Positions 6,158 to 13,181 of a DNA stretch of 36,771 nt are shown here, piece by piece. This DNA comes from an uncultured Collinsella sp. GTDB lineage: Bacteria; Actinomycetota; Coriobacteriia; Coriobacteriales; Coriobacteriaceae. A program made the position numbers and the translations under genes. The notes beneath the pieces are model-generated. The model searched no databases. It saw only the letters and a program-made list of their open reading frames with translations, and was not told the DNA's origin. The stretch spans positions 1-36,771 of the forward strand of contig URXE01000016.1 in NCBI GenBank assembly GCA_900551815.1. Reading direction: 5' to 3'. Position 1 is the first letter of the stretch. Every line of letters starts with the position of its first letter.

Positions 6158-8713
6158 CTACCTTCCCGACCCTGCGGACCGCTTGGCTGCGGAGACCAGA
6201 ACGTCAACCGCCTGCATGATCCGCTGGTCTGCGTTTACACTTCCTCCATTGACCGTGACGTTGTAGGTCGTGCCGGCGGCACCTGCCCCGGCAACGGCAA
6301 CCGACGGAGCGACCGTGATGCCCGAGCCGATAAGCGAGCTCGCGGAGGCTAGCGCCGACGTGATGGCGGAGTTGACCGCCCCCGTGCCGCTGCCGATGCC
6401 CTCGGCCCATCCCTCCATGAGCGCCTTGCCCGAGTAGGTTGTATAACCGTGGCCGCTGAATGGGCCGCGCTTTGCGGGCGAGAACGGGAAGAACGAGCGG
6501 ATCTGCGAGACGGCGCCGGACACGGCGGAAAGGGCGCCGCCGATTGCGTTCTGGATGCCCTGCGTGAAGCCGTTGATCAACGCGCGACCGGAACCGACGA
6601 GCCACGACCCAGCGCCTGCGAAGAAGCCCATTACCTGGCCGGGGATGCTGGAAATGGTGTTCATGAGGCTCCCGATATGGCCAGACACAGCGCCGACGAG
6701 CGCCGAGAAGGCACCCGTCACTGCCGCGTACACCTGCTGCGCCGCGTTCGCCATCGTAGACACCATGGTCGAGAAGTACCCGGCGATCGAGGAGACGAGG
6801 CCGGACACGAGCGAGAGCGCTGAGGACACCAGCGAGCCGACGAACGCCACTACCGCGTTCACGCCGCCTGAAACGGCGGCGACCACGGTAGCTATCCCGC
6901 CGCCGACAACGGATACGATCGAGCCGATGAACGTGGTAACCGCAGTCACGAGGCCGCTCACGACCGACATGACGAGGCCAATGGCCGAGGCTACGACGGA
7001 TGCGGCGTTTACCACGACCGAGATCACCTGGCTTGCCACCGTTATCACGACGGACACGATTGAACCAACTACAGACAGCACTGTCTGGATTACCGGTATG
7101 AGCATCTGAGCCACGGAGAGCACTATCTGCATGCCGCTAGCCAATATCGGCAGCACGGCGTTGGCGAGGTTTGCGAGCGCCGTGCCGATAGACGTGATTG
7201 CCGGCATGAGCGCAGCGCCCACCTGCGACACGAGCGGGCTTACCGCAGCGAAAAGCTGCATGGCGACGCCGATGACCTGCGAAATGATCGGGACGATCAT
7301 CGCGAAGGCGTTGTGTAGCACGGGCAGGATGGCCTGGCCGACGTTCAGCAGCGTCGAGCCAAGCTGCTCTATGACAGGCCGCACGGCGCTGAACGCGCCG
7401 ACTGCGCCAGATGCAAATGACGCGATGGCGGGCAGCATCTGCGATGCAAAGTACGTCACGAACGGCGACACCGCCGAGATGATCGTCGTCATGGCTCCGC
7501 CAATAGTCGAGACGATGGTGTCCCAGATGCCCGGTATCTGCTCGCCAAGCTTCCCGAAAGCGGACTTGCACGTGCCTACGACGGATGCCGCAGCGTCGGC
7601 GATCGCTTGGAACGCCCCCGTTATCTGGGAAGCGTCGACTGTCGGCAGCTGTATGCCAAGCTCAGCCAAGGCTCCTACGGCGATGTTCCAAGCAGTCGCG
7701 AGCGCTTCCGAGAGCACTGGGCCAAGGACTGGGCCAAGGCCAGACAGCACAACCGGGAACGCCTCGACGATTCCCTTGCCGATCTGCGCAACCCTCGGAG
7801 CCACGTTCGTAGCTACCGCGCCGATCGACTCAAGCAGCTGCTGCGTGAGCTGCGAGAAGTCGACGTCGTCGCGCCCGAGTCCGGTGATGAAGTTCTCCCA
7901 CGCGGCCTTCGCCATGCCGATGGAGCCGCTGATCGTGGTAGCGGCCTCCTTGGCGGTGGTGCCGGTGATGCCCATGTTCTCCTGCACGGTATGGATGGCC
8001 TCGACCACATCGGCATAGCTGTCGATCGTGAGGTCGGCGTTCTTGCCCTGCTCCTGGCGCAGCTTGTTGGCATCGGCGATAAGGCGCTTCATCTCAGCCT
8101 GCGTGCCGCCGTAGCCGAGCTTCAAGTTGTCCAACATCGTGTAGTTCTGCTTCGCAAAGCCTTGGTAGGCGTTCTGCACGTCTGTCATGTCGGAACCCAT
8201 CTTGTTCACGTTGTCCGACATGTCGCCCATGGCCATGTTCGCGTAGTCAGCCGCCTTGGCGACATCGCCGCTGCACGACGAGACGAGCGAGGCCGCGAAG
8301 CTCGTGGCCTGCGTCATGTACTGGTTGGCGGACATTCCGCATGTCTTGTATGCCTCTGCGGCATAACCTTGCAGTGTCTGCGACGCGGAGCCGAACAGGG
8401 TGTCGACGCCGCCAACCAGCTGTTCGTAGTCTGCATATGCGGAAAGGGCCGCGCCGCCAATCGCGGTCACGGCCCCTGTGAGCGCTGTGAACCCGGCCAC
8501 CGCCGCAGTGGCGACTCCCTTGGCTACGGTTCCAAGCCCTGTCAGGATGCCCGAGGACTTCTTGGTCCCGCCGTCGATGCCGACGGTCATGGAGTCGCCG
8601 AAGGCCTTGCCTGCGGCGTTGCCCTGGCTGCCGAACTCCTTGCCGATTTTGCTCGCGAAGCCATCCATCGACGGCATCAAGGACACATAGGCCGACCCGA
8701 CACTAGTCACCAT
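6158..8713 (-). CDS. Tail tape measure protein
   Basis: The product is 851 aa and the largest phage protein here. The ATG at 8713 follows AGGAGGGG and overlaps the end of the chaperone gene by 11 bp. The N-terminus (about 1-60) is followed by an alpha-helical region with the MSANQYMTQATSFAASLV and MGDMSDNVNKMGSDM features common in tape measure proteins. Long Val/Ala/Ile/Ser-rich hydrophobic repeats then run from about residue 400 to 680 (for example SVVSGLVTAVTTFIGSIVSVV), including potential membrane segments. Near the C-terminus is the SFFPFSPAKRGPFSGHGY motif seen in many tape measure proteins. It sets tail length and is ejected ahead of the DNA. Its length would suggest a tail near 125 nm if the usual 0.15 nm per residue holds. 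Confidence 0.93.
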   Translation of the reverse strand: MVTSVGSAYVSLMPSMDGFASKIGKEFGSQGNAAGKAFGDSMTVGIDGGTKKSSGILTGLGTVAKGVATAAVAGFTALTGAVTAIGGAALSAYADYEQLVGGVDTLFGSASQTLQGYAAEAYKTCGMSANQYMTQATSFAASLVSSCSGDVAKAADYANMAMGDMSDNVNKMGSDMTDVQNAYQGFAKQNYTMLDNLKLGYGGTQAEMKRLIADANKLRQEQGKNADLTIDSYADVVEAIHTVQENMGITGTTAKEAATTISGSIGMAKAAWENFITGLGRDDVDFSQLTQQLLESIGAVATNVAPRVAQIGKGIVEAFPVVLSGLGPVLGPVLSEALATAWNIAVGALAELGIQLPTVDASQITGAFQAIADAAASVVGTCKSAFGKLGEQIPGIWDTIVSTIGGAMTTIISAVSPFVTYFASQMLPAIASFASGAVGAFSAVRPVIEQLGSTLLNVGQAILPVLHNAFAMIVPIISQVIGVAMQLFAAVSPLVSQVGAALMPAITSIGTALANLANAVLPILASGMQIVLSVAQMLIPVIQTVLSVVGSIVSVVITVASQVISVVVNAASVVASAIGLVMSVVSGLVTAVTTFIGSIVSVVGGGIATVVAAVSGGVNAVVAFVGSLVSSALSLVSGLVSSIAGYFSTMVSTMANAAQQVYAAVTGAFSALVGAVSGHIGSLMNTISSIPGQVMGFFAGAGSWLVGSGRALINGFTQGIQNAIGGALSAVSGAVSQIRSFFPFSPAKRGPFSGHGYTTYSGKALMEGWAEGIGSGTGAVNSAITSALASASSLIGSGITVAPSVAVAGAGAAGTTYNVTVNGGSVNADQRIMQAVDVLVSAAKRSAGSGR

Positions 8714-9346
8714 CTTCCCCTCCTATCCCCAGGATCTTGTCTATCTCTTCCTTGGCTTCCAGCGCGTTCGCGCGGTGGCGCTCAAGCTCTGCGAGCTGCG
8801 CCGGCGTCTTGATAGGCTCGGGAGGCTCCGCGCTCCTGTCCTTCTTGTCGGCCATGCCCCAGGCGATGCACCGAAGCTGGTGCTCGATACGCCAGAGCAT
8901 GTAGTCGGTCGTGCTCCACCTGAGTTGCGGGTACTGCGCCTTGGCGAGGCGCGAGTTGTCGGGGAGGTGCTGCCAGAGAAGCGCCATCCGATCGAGGTCT
9001 TCGGGCGCTCCATCCAATGGCAGGGCTATGCCGTAGAACTGCTGGAAGTCTGCTATCGCTTCGCCGCGCCTGTTCTCGAGGTCGCTGGCGAAGCCTATTA
9101 GTTTTTTGCCTTTGCAGCCTCGAATGCCGCGTCGCACAGGCGGCGCATGTCGTAGGAGGTGCCTCCGAGCGCTTCGATGTACTCCTCGTCGCGGCCCATG
9201 AAGATGCGCTCCATGGCGTCCATCATCCCCGCCGGGTCGGTTTCGCTTCGGGCGAACTGCTTCACAGTCTTGTAGGACTTCAACTCGTCGAGGTCTGCGG
9301 CGAACTCGCCGTCAACGCCGTCGACGGAAAACTTGATCTCGGTCAT
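8703..9346 (-). CDS. Tail assembly chaperone GT fusion (made by -1 ribosomal frameshift)
   Basis: Reading starts with the G-type protein at 9346, slips back one base at 9101-9107 and continues in the frame that ends at 8703. This yields a fusion of about 214 aa. The downstream part (from LIGFASDLENRRGEAIADF) has no good start of its own: its upstream-most ATG gives an implausible Arg/Gly-rich lead. It is rich in helix and contains the DYMLWRIEHQLRC pattern of phage tail chaperone T domains. The G and GT proteins coat the tape measure protein and recruit tail tube subunits, and the place between major tail protein and tape measure gene is diagnostic. Confidence 0.85.
9098..9346 (-). CDS. Tail assembly chaperone G-like protein
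   Basis: The product is 82 aa (MTEIKFSVDG...). Two in-frame ATGs exist, at 9352 and 9346. The AGGAGG ribosome binding site is only one base from the first but seven bases from the second, so 9346 is chosen. The product ends in AAKAKN, exactly at a slippery heptamer, and its frame stops at TAA/TAG right after it. It corresponds to the lambda gpG role, with most ribosomes terminating here and a minority shifting to produce the GT fusion. Confidence 0.85.
   Translation of the reverse strand: MTEIKFSVDGVDGEFAADLDELKSYKTVKQFARSETDPAGMMDAMERIFMGRDEEYIEALGGTSYDMRRLCDAAFEAAKAKN
9101..9107 (-). promoter_or_regulatory. Programmed -1 frameshift slippery site A-AAA-AAC
   Basis: On the minus strand the zero frame reads GCA AAA AAC TAA, which contains the canonical X-XXY-YYZ heptamer A AAA AAC immediately before the G stop codon. 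Slipping by -1 continues as CTA ATA GGC TTC, which is the open frame of the T part. The site, the two overlapping frames and the genomic place all match the conserved tail chaperone frameshift of siphoviruses. Confidence 0.88.
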
Positions 9347-9357
9347 CTGCATTCCTC

Positions 9358-9933
9358 CTAGGCGCTGGCGGTTTCGGTCGACTCGATGTAGTCGTAGCAG
9401 GTGTTTCCGTCGCTATCGACCAGGTACTTGAGCGTGATCTGACGCCCGGCGATCTCGCTCACCGCGAGCTTGAGGTCGTCAAGCTCGGATAACTTGGCGG
9501 AGGGCACGACCTTGCGCCAGCGGCGACCGTTCTTGAGCGCGAGTTCGAGCACGATCGACCACGCCTCGTCCTTGTTGCCGTTGTGCTCGACGGTGATAAC
9601 GCCATCGAGGTCGGTCACGTTTTCGGCGCCATACATGACCTTGAGTGTTTGCGCCTTGATCTCCGCGAGCGTGAGCTTCGCAGACTCCACGCGCGAGGTC
9701 GTGGCGGAGTCCATGAGGTCGCCGTTCATATCCTTCAGCTCGTTGGCGTCGGTCTCCTCGGACTCGGTGTAGCCGTCCTCGGAGATGAAGCCGAGATTGA
9801 GGAAGGCTTCGGCGAGATTGGTCTTGATGTCTGTGGGGAGGGTGGTGCCGGTCGGAGCCACGAAGATGTATCCGCCCTTCACGCCCTTGGTGGACGAGAC
9901 GTTCTTGGTCTCGTTTTTCTTGAAAAGTGCCAT
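9358..9933 (-). CDS. Major tail protein (tail tube)
   Basis: The product is 191 aa. The start at 9933 (MALFKKNETKN) is preceded by ATAGGAGCCGAC; a longer reading upstream overlaps the tail terminator gene and looks artificial. The sequence has the acidic, beta-rich composition of phage tail tube proteins (GYIFVAPTGTTLP, FISEDGYTESEETD, KLTLAEIKAQTLKVMYG). It lies between the tail terminator and the chaperone pair, the usual place for the tube subunit. It polymerises around the tape measure protein. Confidence 0.85.
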   Translation of the reverse strand: MALFKKNETKNVSSTKGVKGGYIFVAPTGTTLPTDIKTNLAEAFLNLGFISEDGYTESEETDANELKDMNGDLMDSATTSRVESAKLTLAEIKAQTLKVMYGAENVTDLDGVITVEHNGNKDEAWSIVLELALKNGRRWRKVVPSAKLSELDDLKLAVSEIAGRQITLKYLVDSDGNTCYDYIESTETASA

Positions 9934-9941
9934 GTCGGCTC

Positions 9942-10283
9942 CTATTCGCAAATGGTTACGTTTACGTTGGTCTGGTATCGGCGCTGGCGGCTGTCTGGGT
10001 CGTCCCAGCGGTACGTGTCTCCGCACGTGGCCTCGAACACGCACTCCTCGTCCATGAGGCTCGGCACTGCGTGCTCCACGGCTTCGGCGATCTCTGCGGC
10101 GCGTCTGCGGGTCTTCGCCCATGACTGCGCCACGAGCTGCACACGGTTGATGCAGCCGCTGCGGCTAGATCCGGTCTGCGACACCGATATGAACTCGCTG
10201 GGCCTGTCAGCTGGTACGTCGAGCACGGCCTCGATGCCGGTCTCGTCCATGAGCCGCTGCGCCACCATGCGCTCCACGTCCAT
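9942..10283 (-). CDS. Tail terminator / tail completion protein
   Basis: The product is 113 aa. The ATG at 10283 overlaps the preceding stop codon as TGATG, with GGAGGCGGTGAG upstream; a GTG codon at 10286 is the alternative. The size, the alpha/beta pattern (RMVAQRLMDETGIEAVLDVPADRPSEFISV, then beta strands at the end) and the place just before the major tail protein fit the HK97 gp11/lambda gpU-type tail terminator that caps the tail tube and joins it to the head. Confidence 0.75.
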   Translation of the reverse strand: MDVERMVAQRLMDETGIEAVLDVPADRPSEFISVSQTGSSRSGCINRVQLVAQSWAKTRRRAAEIAEAVEHAVPSLMDEECVFEATCGDTYRWDDPDSRQRRYQTNVNVTICE

Positions 10284-10573
10284 CACTCACCGCCTCCGAA
10301 CATGGATCTGAGGCGGTTGTGCTTGCGCTCGCTCGCATGGGCGTGCGGAGTCGCCGTGGTAACCACGAAGCCGTTTGCGAGCTTGCCCTTGAACTTGCGG
10401 ACTATGTAGCCGGCACCCTCGCCGGGGTGCCGGGAGAAGGACGAGTTGCACGATGCCGCTGCGGCGTCTGCCTTCTTCTTAAGAAGCGTTTGCACCGCGC
10501 CTGAGTTCATAACCTCGGCATAGCCGCCGCGCTTCCAGCCCTTCCACTCGAACTTCACCTTGCACTTAGCCAT
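10283..10573 (-). CDS. HK97 gp10-like neck/tail protein
   Basis: The product is 96 aa and basic. It starts at 10573, overlapping the upstream stop by 8 bp. The N-terminal helix with LLKKKADAAAASCNSSF, a central Gly-rich stretch and the end with TATPHAHASERKHNRL follow the HK97 gp10 pattern (A.yA..vE.GT replaced by a shorter variant). These proteins act in head-tail joining. Placement between head closure and tail terminator supports the call. Confidence 0.72.
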   Translation of the reverse strand: MAKCKVKFEWKGWKRGGYAEVMNSGAVQTLLKKKADAAAASCNSSFSRHPGEGAGYIVRKFKGKLANGFVVTTATPHAHASERKHNRLRSMFGGGE

Positions 10574-10904
10574 CGGTGCGCCCCACTTCCACGGTGAGGT
10601 TCCAATCGCCTGGGGTGTTTTCCGGGTCGTAGCGCTGCGGGTCGCCTATGACGCGGAACTCGGTGCCTCGAACGTTCACGCGGCACCCCTTGAGCGATGC
10701 GGTGAAGCTCTTGGGGAAACACAGCGTGTAGGCGACCTCAGTGCCATCGGGGCGCGATGCGTCGAGTTCCGACGTGGCCCCCGGGCACACGACCACGCCC
10801 TCTATGGCGGTGTTCACGCTGCCGCGCTCGATAGGCTCGCCGAGCGAATCGAAGTCGACCACTGGTGTTGTGACCGTCACCGATTCGGTGCTTATGAGTC
10901 CCAT
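10566..10904 (-). CDS. Head closure (stopper) protein
   Basis: The product is 112 aa, with the start at 10904 after GGAGTGATGCCGA. It is beta-rich, with GSVNTAIEGVVVCPGATSELDASRPDGTEVAYTL and a C-terminal strand pair RVNVRGTEFRVIGDP, as in small head closure proteins such as SPP1 gp16 and HK97-type stoppers. It would seal the portal channel after packaging. The assignment is by pattern and order. Confidence 0.65.
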   Translation of the reverse strand: MGLISTESVTVTTPVVDFDSLGEPIERGSVNTAIEGVVVCPGATSELDASRPDGTEVAYTLCFPKSFTASLKGCRVNVRGTEFRVIGDPQRYDPENTPGDWNLTVEVGRTDG

Positions 10905-11290
10905 TCGGCATCACTCCCAACCGGTTGGAGCGCCCCGATGCGCTGGTCGAGCAGCCCGAGGCGCTTCAGCTCCGTCTTTCCCAGGTACATTTCGCCGAGG
11001 GCAGACCCGTACGACACGCTGGCCGTGTAGCCGCCTGCGCCCTGGCTGTACTGCATGGCACCCGCCAGAGCTGCTGGCGCAGACAAGACCCTGTTGACCA
11101 CGAGGCAGCACACCGCTGCGGCAGATCGGTCGAAGGCGGCTACCTTGCCGCGCTCGTAGTCGCCCACGTTTGATTCGTAAGCGCTCATGAGCAGGTCTGA
11201 CGCGTCTGAGAGCAGGGTCGCGGCGCGTGCCTCGTCAGTCGGGTCGCCGTACCTCGCCCTATAGTCTTCGATGGTCGCTAGCGGCTCCAT
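10892..11290 (-). CDS. Head-tail connector (adaptor), gp6-like
   Basis: The product is 132 aa. The start at 11290 (MEPLATIEDYRARYG) has GAGGAG upstream, and an upstream extension would overlap the preceding gene. The opening A-T-I-E-D-Y-x-x-R-Y-G and the helical pattern (ATLLSDASDLLMSAY, FDRSAAAVCCLVVNRVL) are those of HK97 gp6/SPP1 gp15-like adaptor proteins, which form a ring under the portal. Confidence 0.78.
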   Translation of the reverse strand: MEPLATIEDYRARYGDPTDEARAATLLSDASDLLMSAYESNVGDYERGKVAAFDRSAAAVCCLVVNRVLSAPAALAGAMQYSQGAGGYTASVSYGSALGEMYLGKTELKRLGLLDQRIGALQPVGSDAEWDS

Positions 11291-11294
11291 GCGC

Positions 11295-11576
11295 CTACTC
11301 CTCGCTGGCAGGCTCTTCGGCCTTGCCGGAGTCAACCGGCTTCGCGGCATTCTCGCCGGCCTTCTGCTCGGATGCCTCGGAGGTCGCGGCCATCATGCCA
11401 GCGTCGACGAGGCAATTGACCACCTTGGCGATGGTCGGGTTCGCACCAGGGTTTGCGGCCTGTTTGGAGATGCCGACAGGCTCGCCGTCGGCGGTCACGA
11501 AGCAGACGTGCTGCGGGAGGATCGGGGATGCCTTGGATGCGTCCTCGACGATGAACTTCTGCACAAGGTTCGCCAT
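11295..11576 (-). CDS. Small head-associated protein, possible head fibre or decoration protein
   Basis: The product is 93 aa, starting at 11576 after GGGGGCGGTAACC. The central part with PTIAKVVNCLVDAGMMAAT and the Ala/Glu/Lys-rich C-terminus (GENAAKPVDSGKAEEPASEE) suggest a short folded domain with a flexible acidic tail. It sits between major capsid and connector genes, where decoration or head-fibre proteins often lie. No family could be named with confidence. Confidence 0.55.
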   Translation of the reverse strand: MANLVQKFIVEDASKASPILPQHVCFVTADGEPVGISKQAANPGANPTIAKVVNCLVDAGMMAATSEASEQKAGENAAKPVDSGKAEEPASEE

Positions 11577-11588
11577 GGTTACCGCCCC

Positions 11589-12467
11589 CTAGGCCGTCTT
11601 CAGGATGGCGAAGGCCTTGGGGTCGAGAACCGCGTAGGCAAGGACTGCCTCGGTGCGGTACGCGACCTGGTTGTATCCCTTCAGGTCCTGACCGGTGTTG
11701 TCGGGGTCGCCGTACTCGATGATCTCGGAGGTCATGTCGCGCACCATGCCCCACTTGATGGTGGAGAAGTCGCCCATGATGCCCGCCACCTTCGGGTCGA
11801 TCTTGCAGCGGCGACCGTTGACGGTGCCGGAGGTCGCGGCGGGGATGCCGTCGATGTTGCCGACGTTGAGGGACAGCGGGATCTCCGGGTAGAGGCGCTG
11901 GCCGGTGGCGGGAATGCGCAGCTTGCGGAGGTCTGCGGCGAACTTGCGGGAGAGCGCGAAACCGTTGATGTCGTAGTCGATAAGCGCGTCGGCCAGCGCG
12001 TCGATGTCGTCGACTGCGGATGCCGAGGCGGTTACGGCGTTGTCCCCTGCGGTGAGCGCGGTGTAGCCATCGAGCGCGGTGCCCGTCTTGGGGGACACGG
12101 CGTGGTAGACCACGTAGTCGAGCGCTCGGCCGATCGCGGCGGTCTGGTCGGCGATGATGTTGGTCACGATCTCAAGCTGGTTGTCCTCGTCGGCCCAGCG
12201 CAGCTCGTCGGAGACGCGTGTGGTCGTGACTACCTTCACGCGCTTTGCGACGATCGGCGTGGTGGAGACCTCGGAACCGCTCTTCTTCGCGCCCTCCGCA
12301 ACTACCTCGGCCTCGGTTGTCGGGTTGAACACGATGTAGGTGGTGTCGGAGAACGTCTGCGGGGTGCTGGGGGACAGCGCCGCGATGGTGGAGGTGTCCT
12401 TTGCCTTGTTGATGATGGAGGTCACTACCTTGTGCGGGAGCTTGACCTTGCTGGTGTCGTTAGCCAT
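11589..12467 (-). CDS. Major capsid protein (HK97 fold)
   Basis: The product is 292 aa; its ATG at 12467 is preceded by AAGGAGCCGAA. The features of phage major capsid proteins are seen: an N-terminal helix followed by a strand with TFSDTTYIVFNPTTEAEVVAEGAKKSGSE (E-loop region), then RVKVVTTTRVSDELRWADEDN and the C-terminal beta strand set ending in RTEAVLAYAVLDPKAFAIL. It lies downstream of scaffold and upstream of connector genes. It has no long N-terminal prohead delta domain, consistent with a separate scaffold protein. Confidence 0.9.
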   Translation of the reverse strand: MANDTSKVKLPHKVVTSIINKAKDTSTIAALSPSTPQTFSDTTYIVFNPTTEAEVVAEGAKKSGSEVSTTPIVAKRVKVVTTTRVSDELRWADEDNQLEIVTNIIADQTAAIGRALDYVVYHAVSPKTGTALDGYTALTAGDNAVTASASAVDDIDALADALIDYDINGFALSRKFAADLRKLRIPATGQRLYPEIPLSLNVGNIDGIPAATSGTVNGRRCKIDPKVAGIMGDFSTIKWGMVRDMTSEIIEYGDPDNTGQDLKGYNQVAYRTEAVLAYAVLDPKAFAILKTA

Positions 12468-12486
12468 TTCGGCTCCTTACTTGTCT

Positions 12487-12963
12487 CTAGTTGTTACCGA
12501 GGAGCTGGCGCGTGAAGTCGCGCAGCTCAGATTTGTCGCCGTCGCTCGGCTTCGGGAAGCTTCCTGGCTTCTCGACCTTGGGCGCGGGCGGCTTTTTGAA
12601 CGCGGCGAGCATGTCGTCTGCCCACTTGGACATGCTTTCCTCGTCGTCGCCGACGATCAGGCTCGCCGGCACGCCCTTCTCCTGCGCGACCTTGGCCGCG
12701 ATCTTCGACCGCTTCTCTTCCTTCTCCTTGTCGTCGAGCCTCTTCTTGAGGTCGGCGATCTGGTCTTCGGCGGTCTTGTTCGCGTTGTTGGCCTCCTCAA
12801 GCGCCGCTGCTGCGGTTCTGTTGGCCTTCGCCTTCTTCTCCCACTCGCGCGAGTGCTTCTTCTCGGCCTCGTACAGCGCCTTGTAGTCGACGGGCGGCTC
12901 CTGGTTGGTGCCATCTCCGCCTTCTGCTCCCGGCACTTGCGTGGGTTCGTTTGCTTCTGCCAT
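12487..12963 (-). CDS. Capsid scaffolding protein (DUF4355-like)
   Basis: The product is 158 aa, acidic and strongly helical. Residues of about 25-90 form a charged coiled coil (YEAEKKHSREWEKKAKANRTAAAALEEANNANK, then LKKRLDDKEKEEKRSK), and the end carries PSDGDKSELRDFTRQLLG. This matches the DUF4355 scaffold family placed just before the major capsid gene. The start at 12963 follows GGGAAAGGACGCGAC. An unusual structured leader lies upstream (12978-13044). Confidence 0.85.
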   Translation of the reverse strand: MAEANEPTQVPGAEGGDGTNQEPPVDYKALYEAEKKHSREWEKKAKANRTAAAALEEANNANKTAEDQIADLKKRLDDKEKEEKRSKIAAKVAQEKGVPASLIVGDDEESMSKWADDMLAAFKKPPAPKVEKPGSFPKPSDGDKSELRDFTRQLLGNN

Positions 12964-12977
12964 GTCGCGTCCTTTCC

Positions 12978-13044
12978 CGTGCCGTGCGGCACGCCTGAGC
13001 TGCCGTGCGGCTGCTCAACGGTCATCAGTTGGGCCGTGCGGCCC
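12978..13044 (-). promoter_or_regulatory. Array of three hairpins with identical GCAC loops in the scaffold-capsid leader
   Basis: Three stem-loops lie in the transcript leader of the scaffold gene. They cover 13031-13044 (5-bp stem), 12996-13017 (8 bp around one mismatch) and 12978-12993 (6-bp stem). Each ends in the same apical decamer GCC-GCAC-GGC on the transcribed strand. The flanking stem bases differ between copies but keep their complementarity, which favours a structural role. The nearest stem ends 15 bases before the ATG. I know of no named element with this form. Confidence 0.6.
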
Positions 13045-13082
13045 GTCCGCGACAGTTTCTTATGAGCGTGAGATTCGGCATG

Positions 13083-13105
13083 AAAAAGGCCACCTGTAGG
13101 TGGCC
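13083..13105 (-). terminator. Rho-independent terminator or attenuator before the scaffold-capsid genes
   Basis: A perfect 7-bp stem GGCCACC/GGTGGCC (88-94 with 99-105 of the 13,000s, TGTA loop on the plus strand) is followed on the minus strand by five T residues. On the plus strand TTTTTT appears a few bases further on at 13112-13117. It lies after the minor head protein gene and before the hairpin array and scaffold gene, so it may reduce or reset transcription inside the late operon. Confidence 0.75.
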
Positions 13106-13181
13106 CTTGCTGTTTTTTGCGGTTATAATCTGGTTAGCCAGCGGGTTGTTTGACTCACCTATAGAGACATGCAGCCGCTGG

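Noticed and set aside
9358..10122. 254-codon reading of the major tail protein
   Set aside because: The first 63 residues are Arg-rich and overlap the tail terminator gene; the ATG at 9933 has AGGAG and starts a normal tube protein.
11271..12515. 414-codon plus-strand frame opposite the capsid gene
   Set aside because: The minus strand holds the clear major capsid protein with a ribosome binding site. The plus-strand product is Gly/Val/Asp low-complexity without a start signal.
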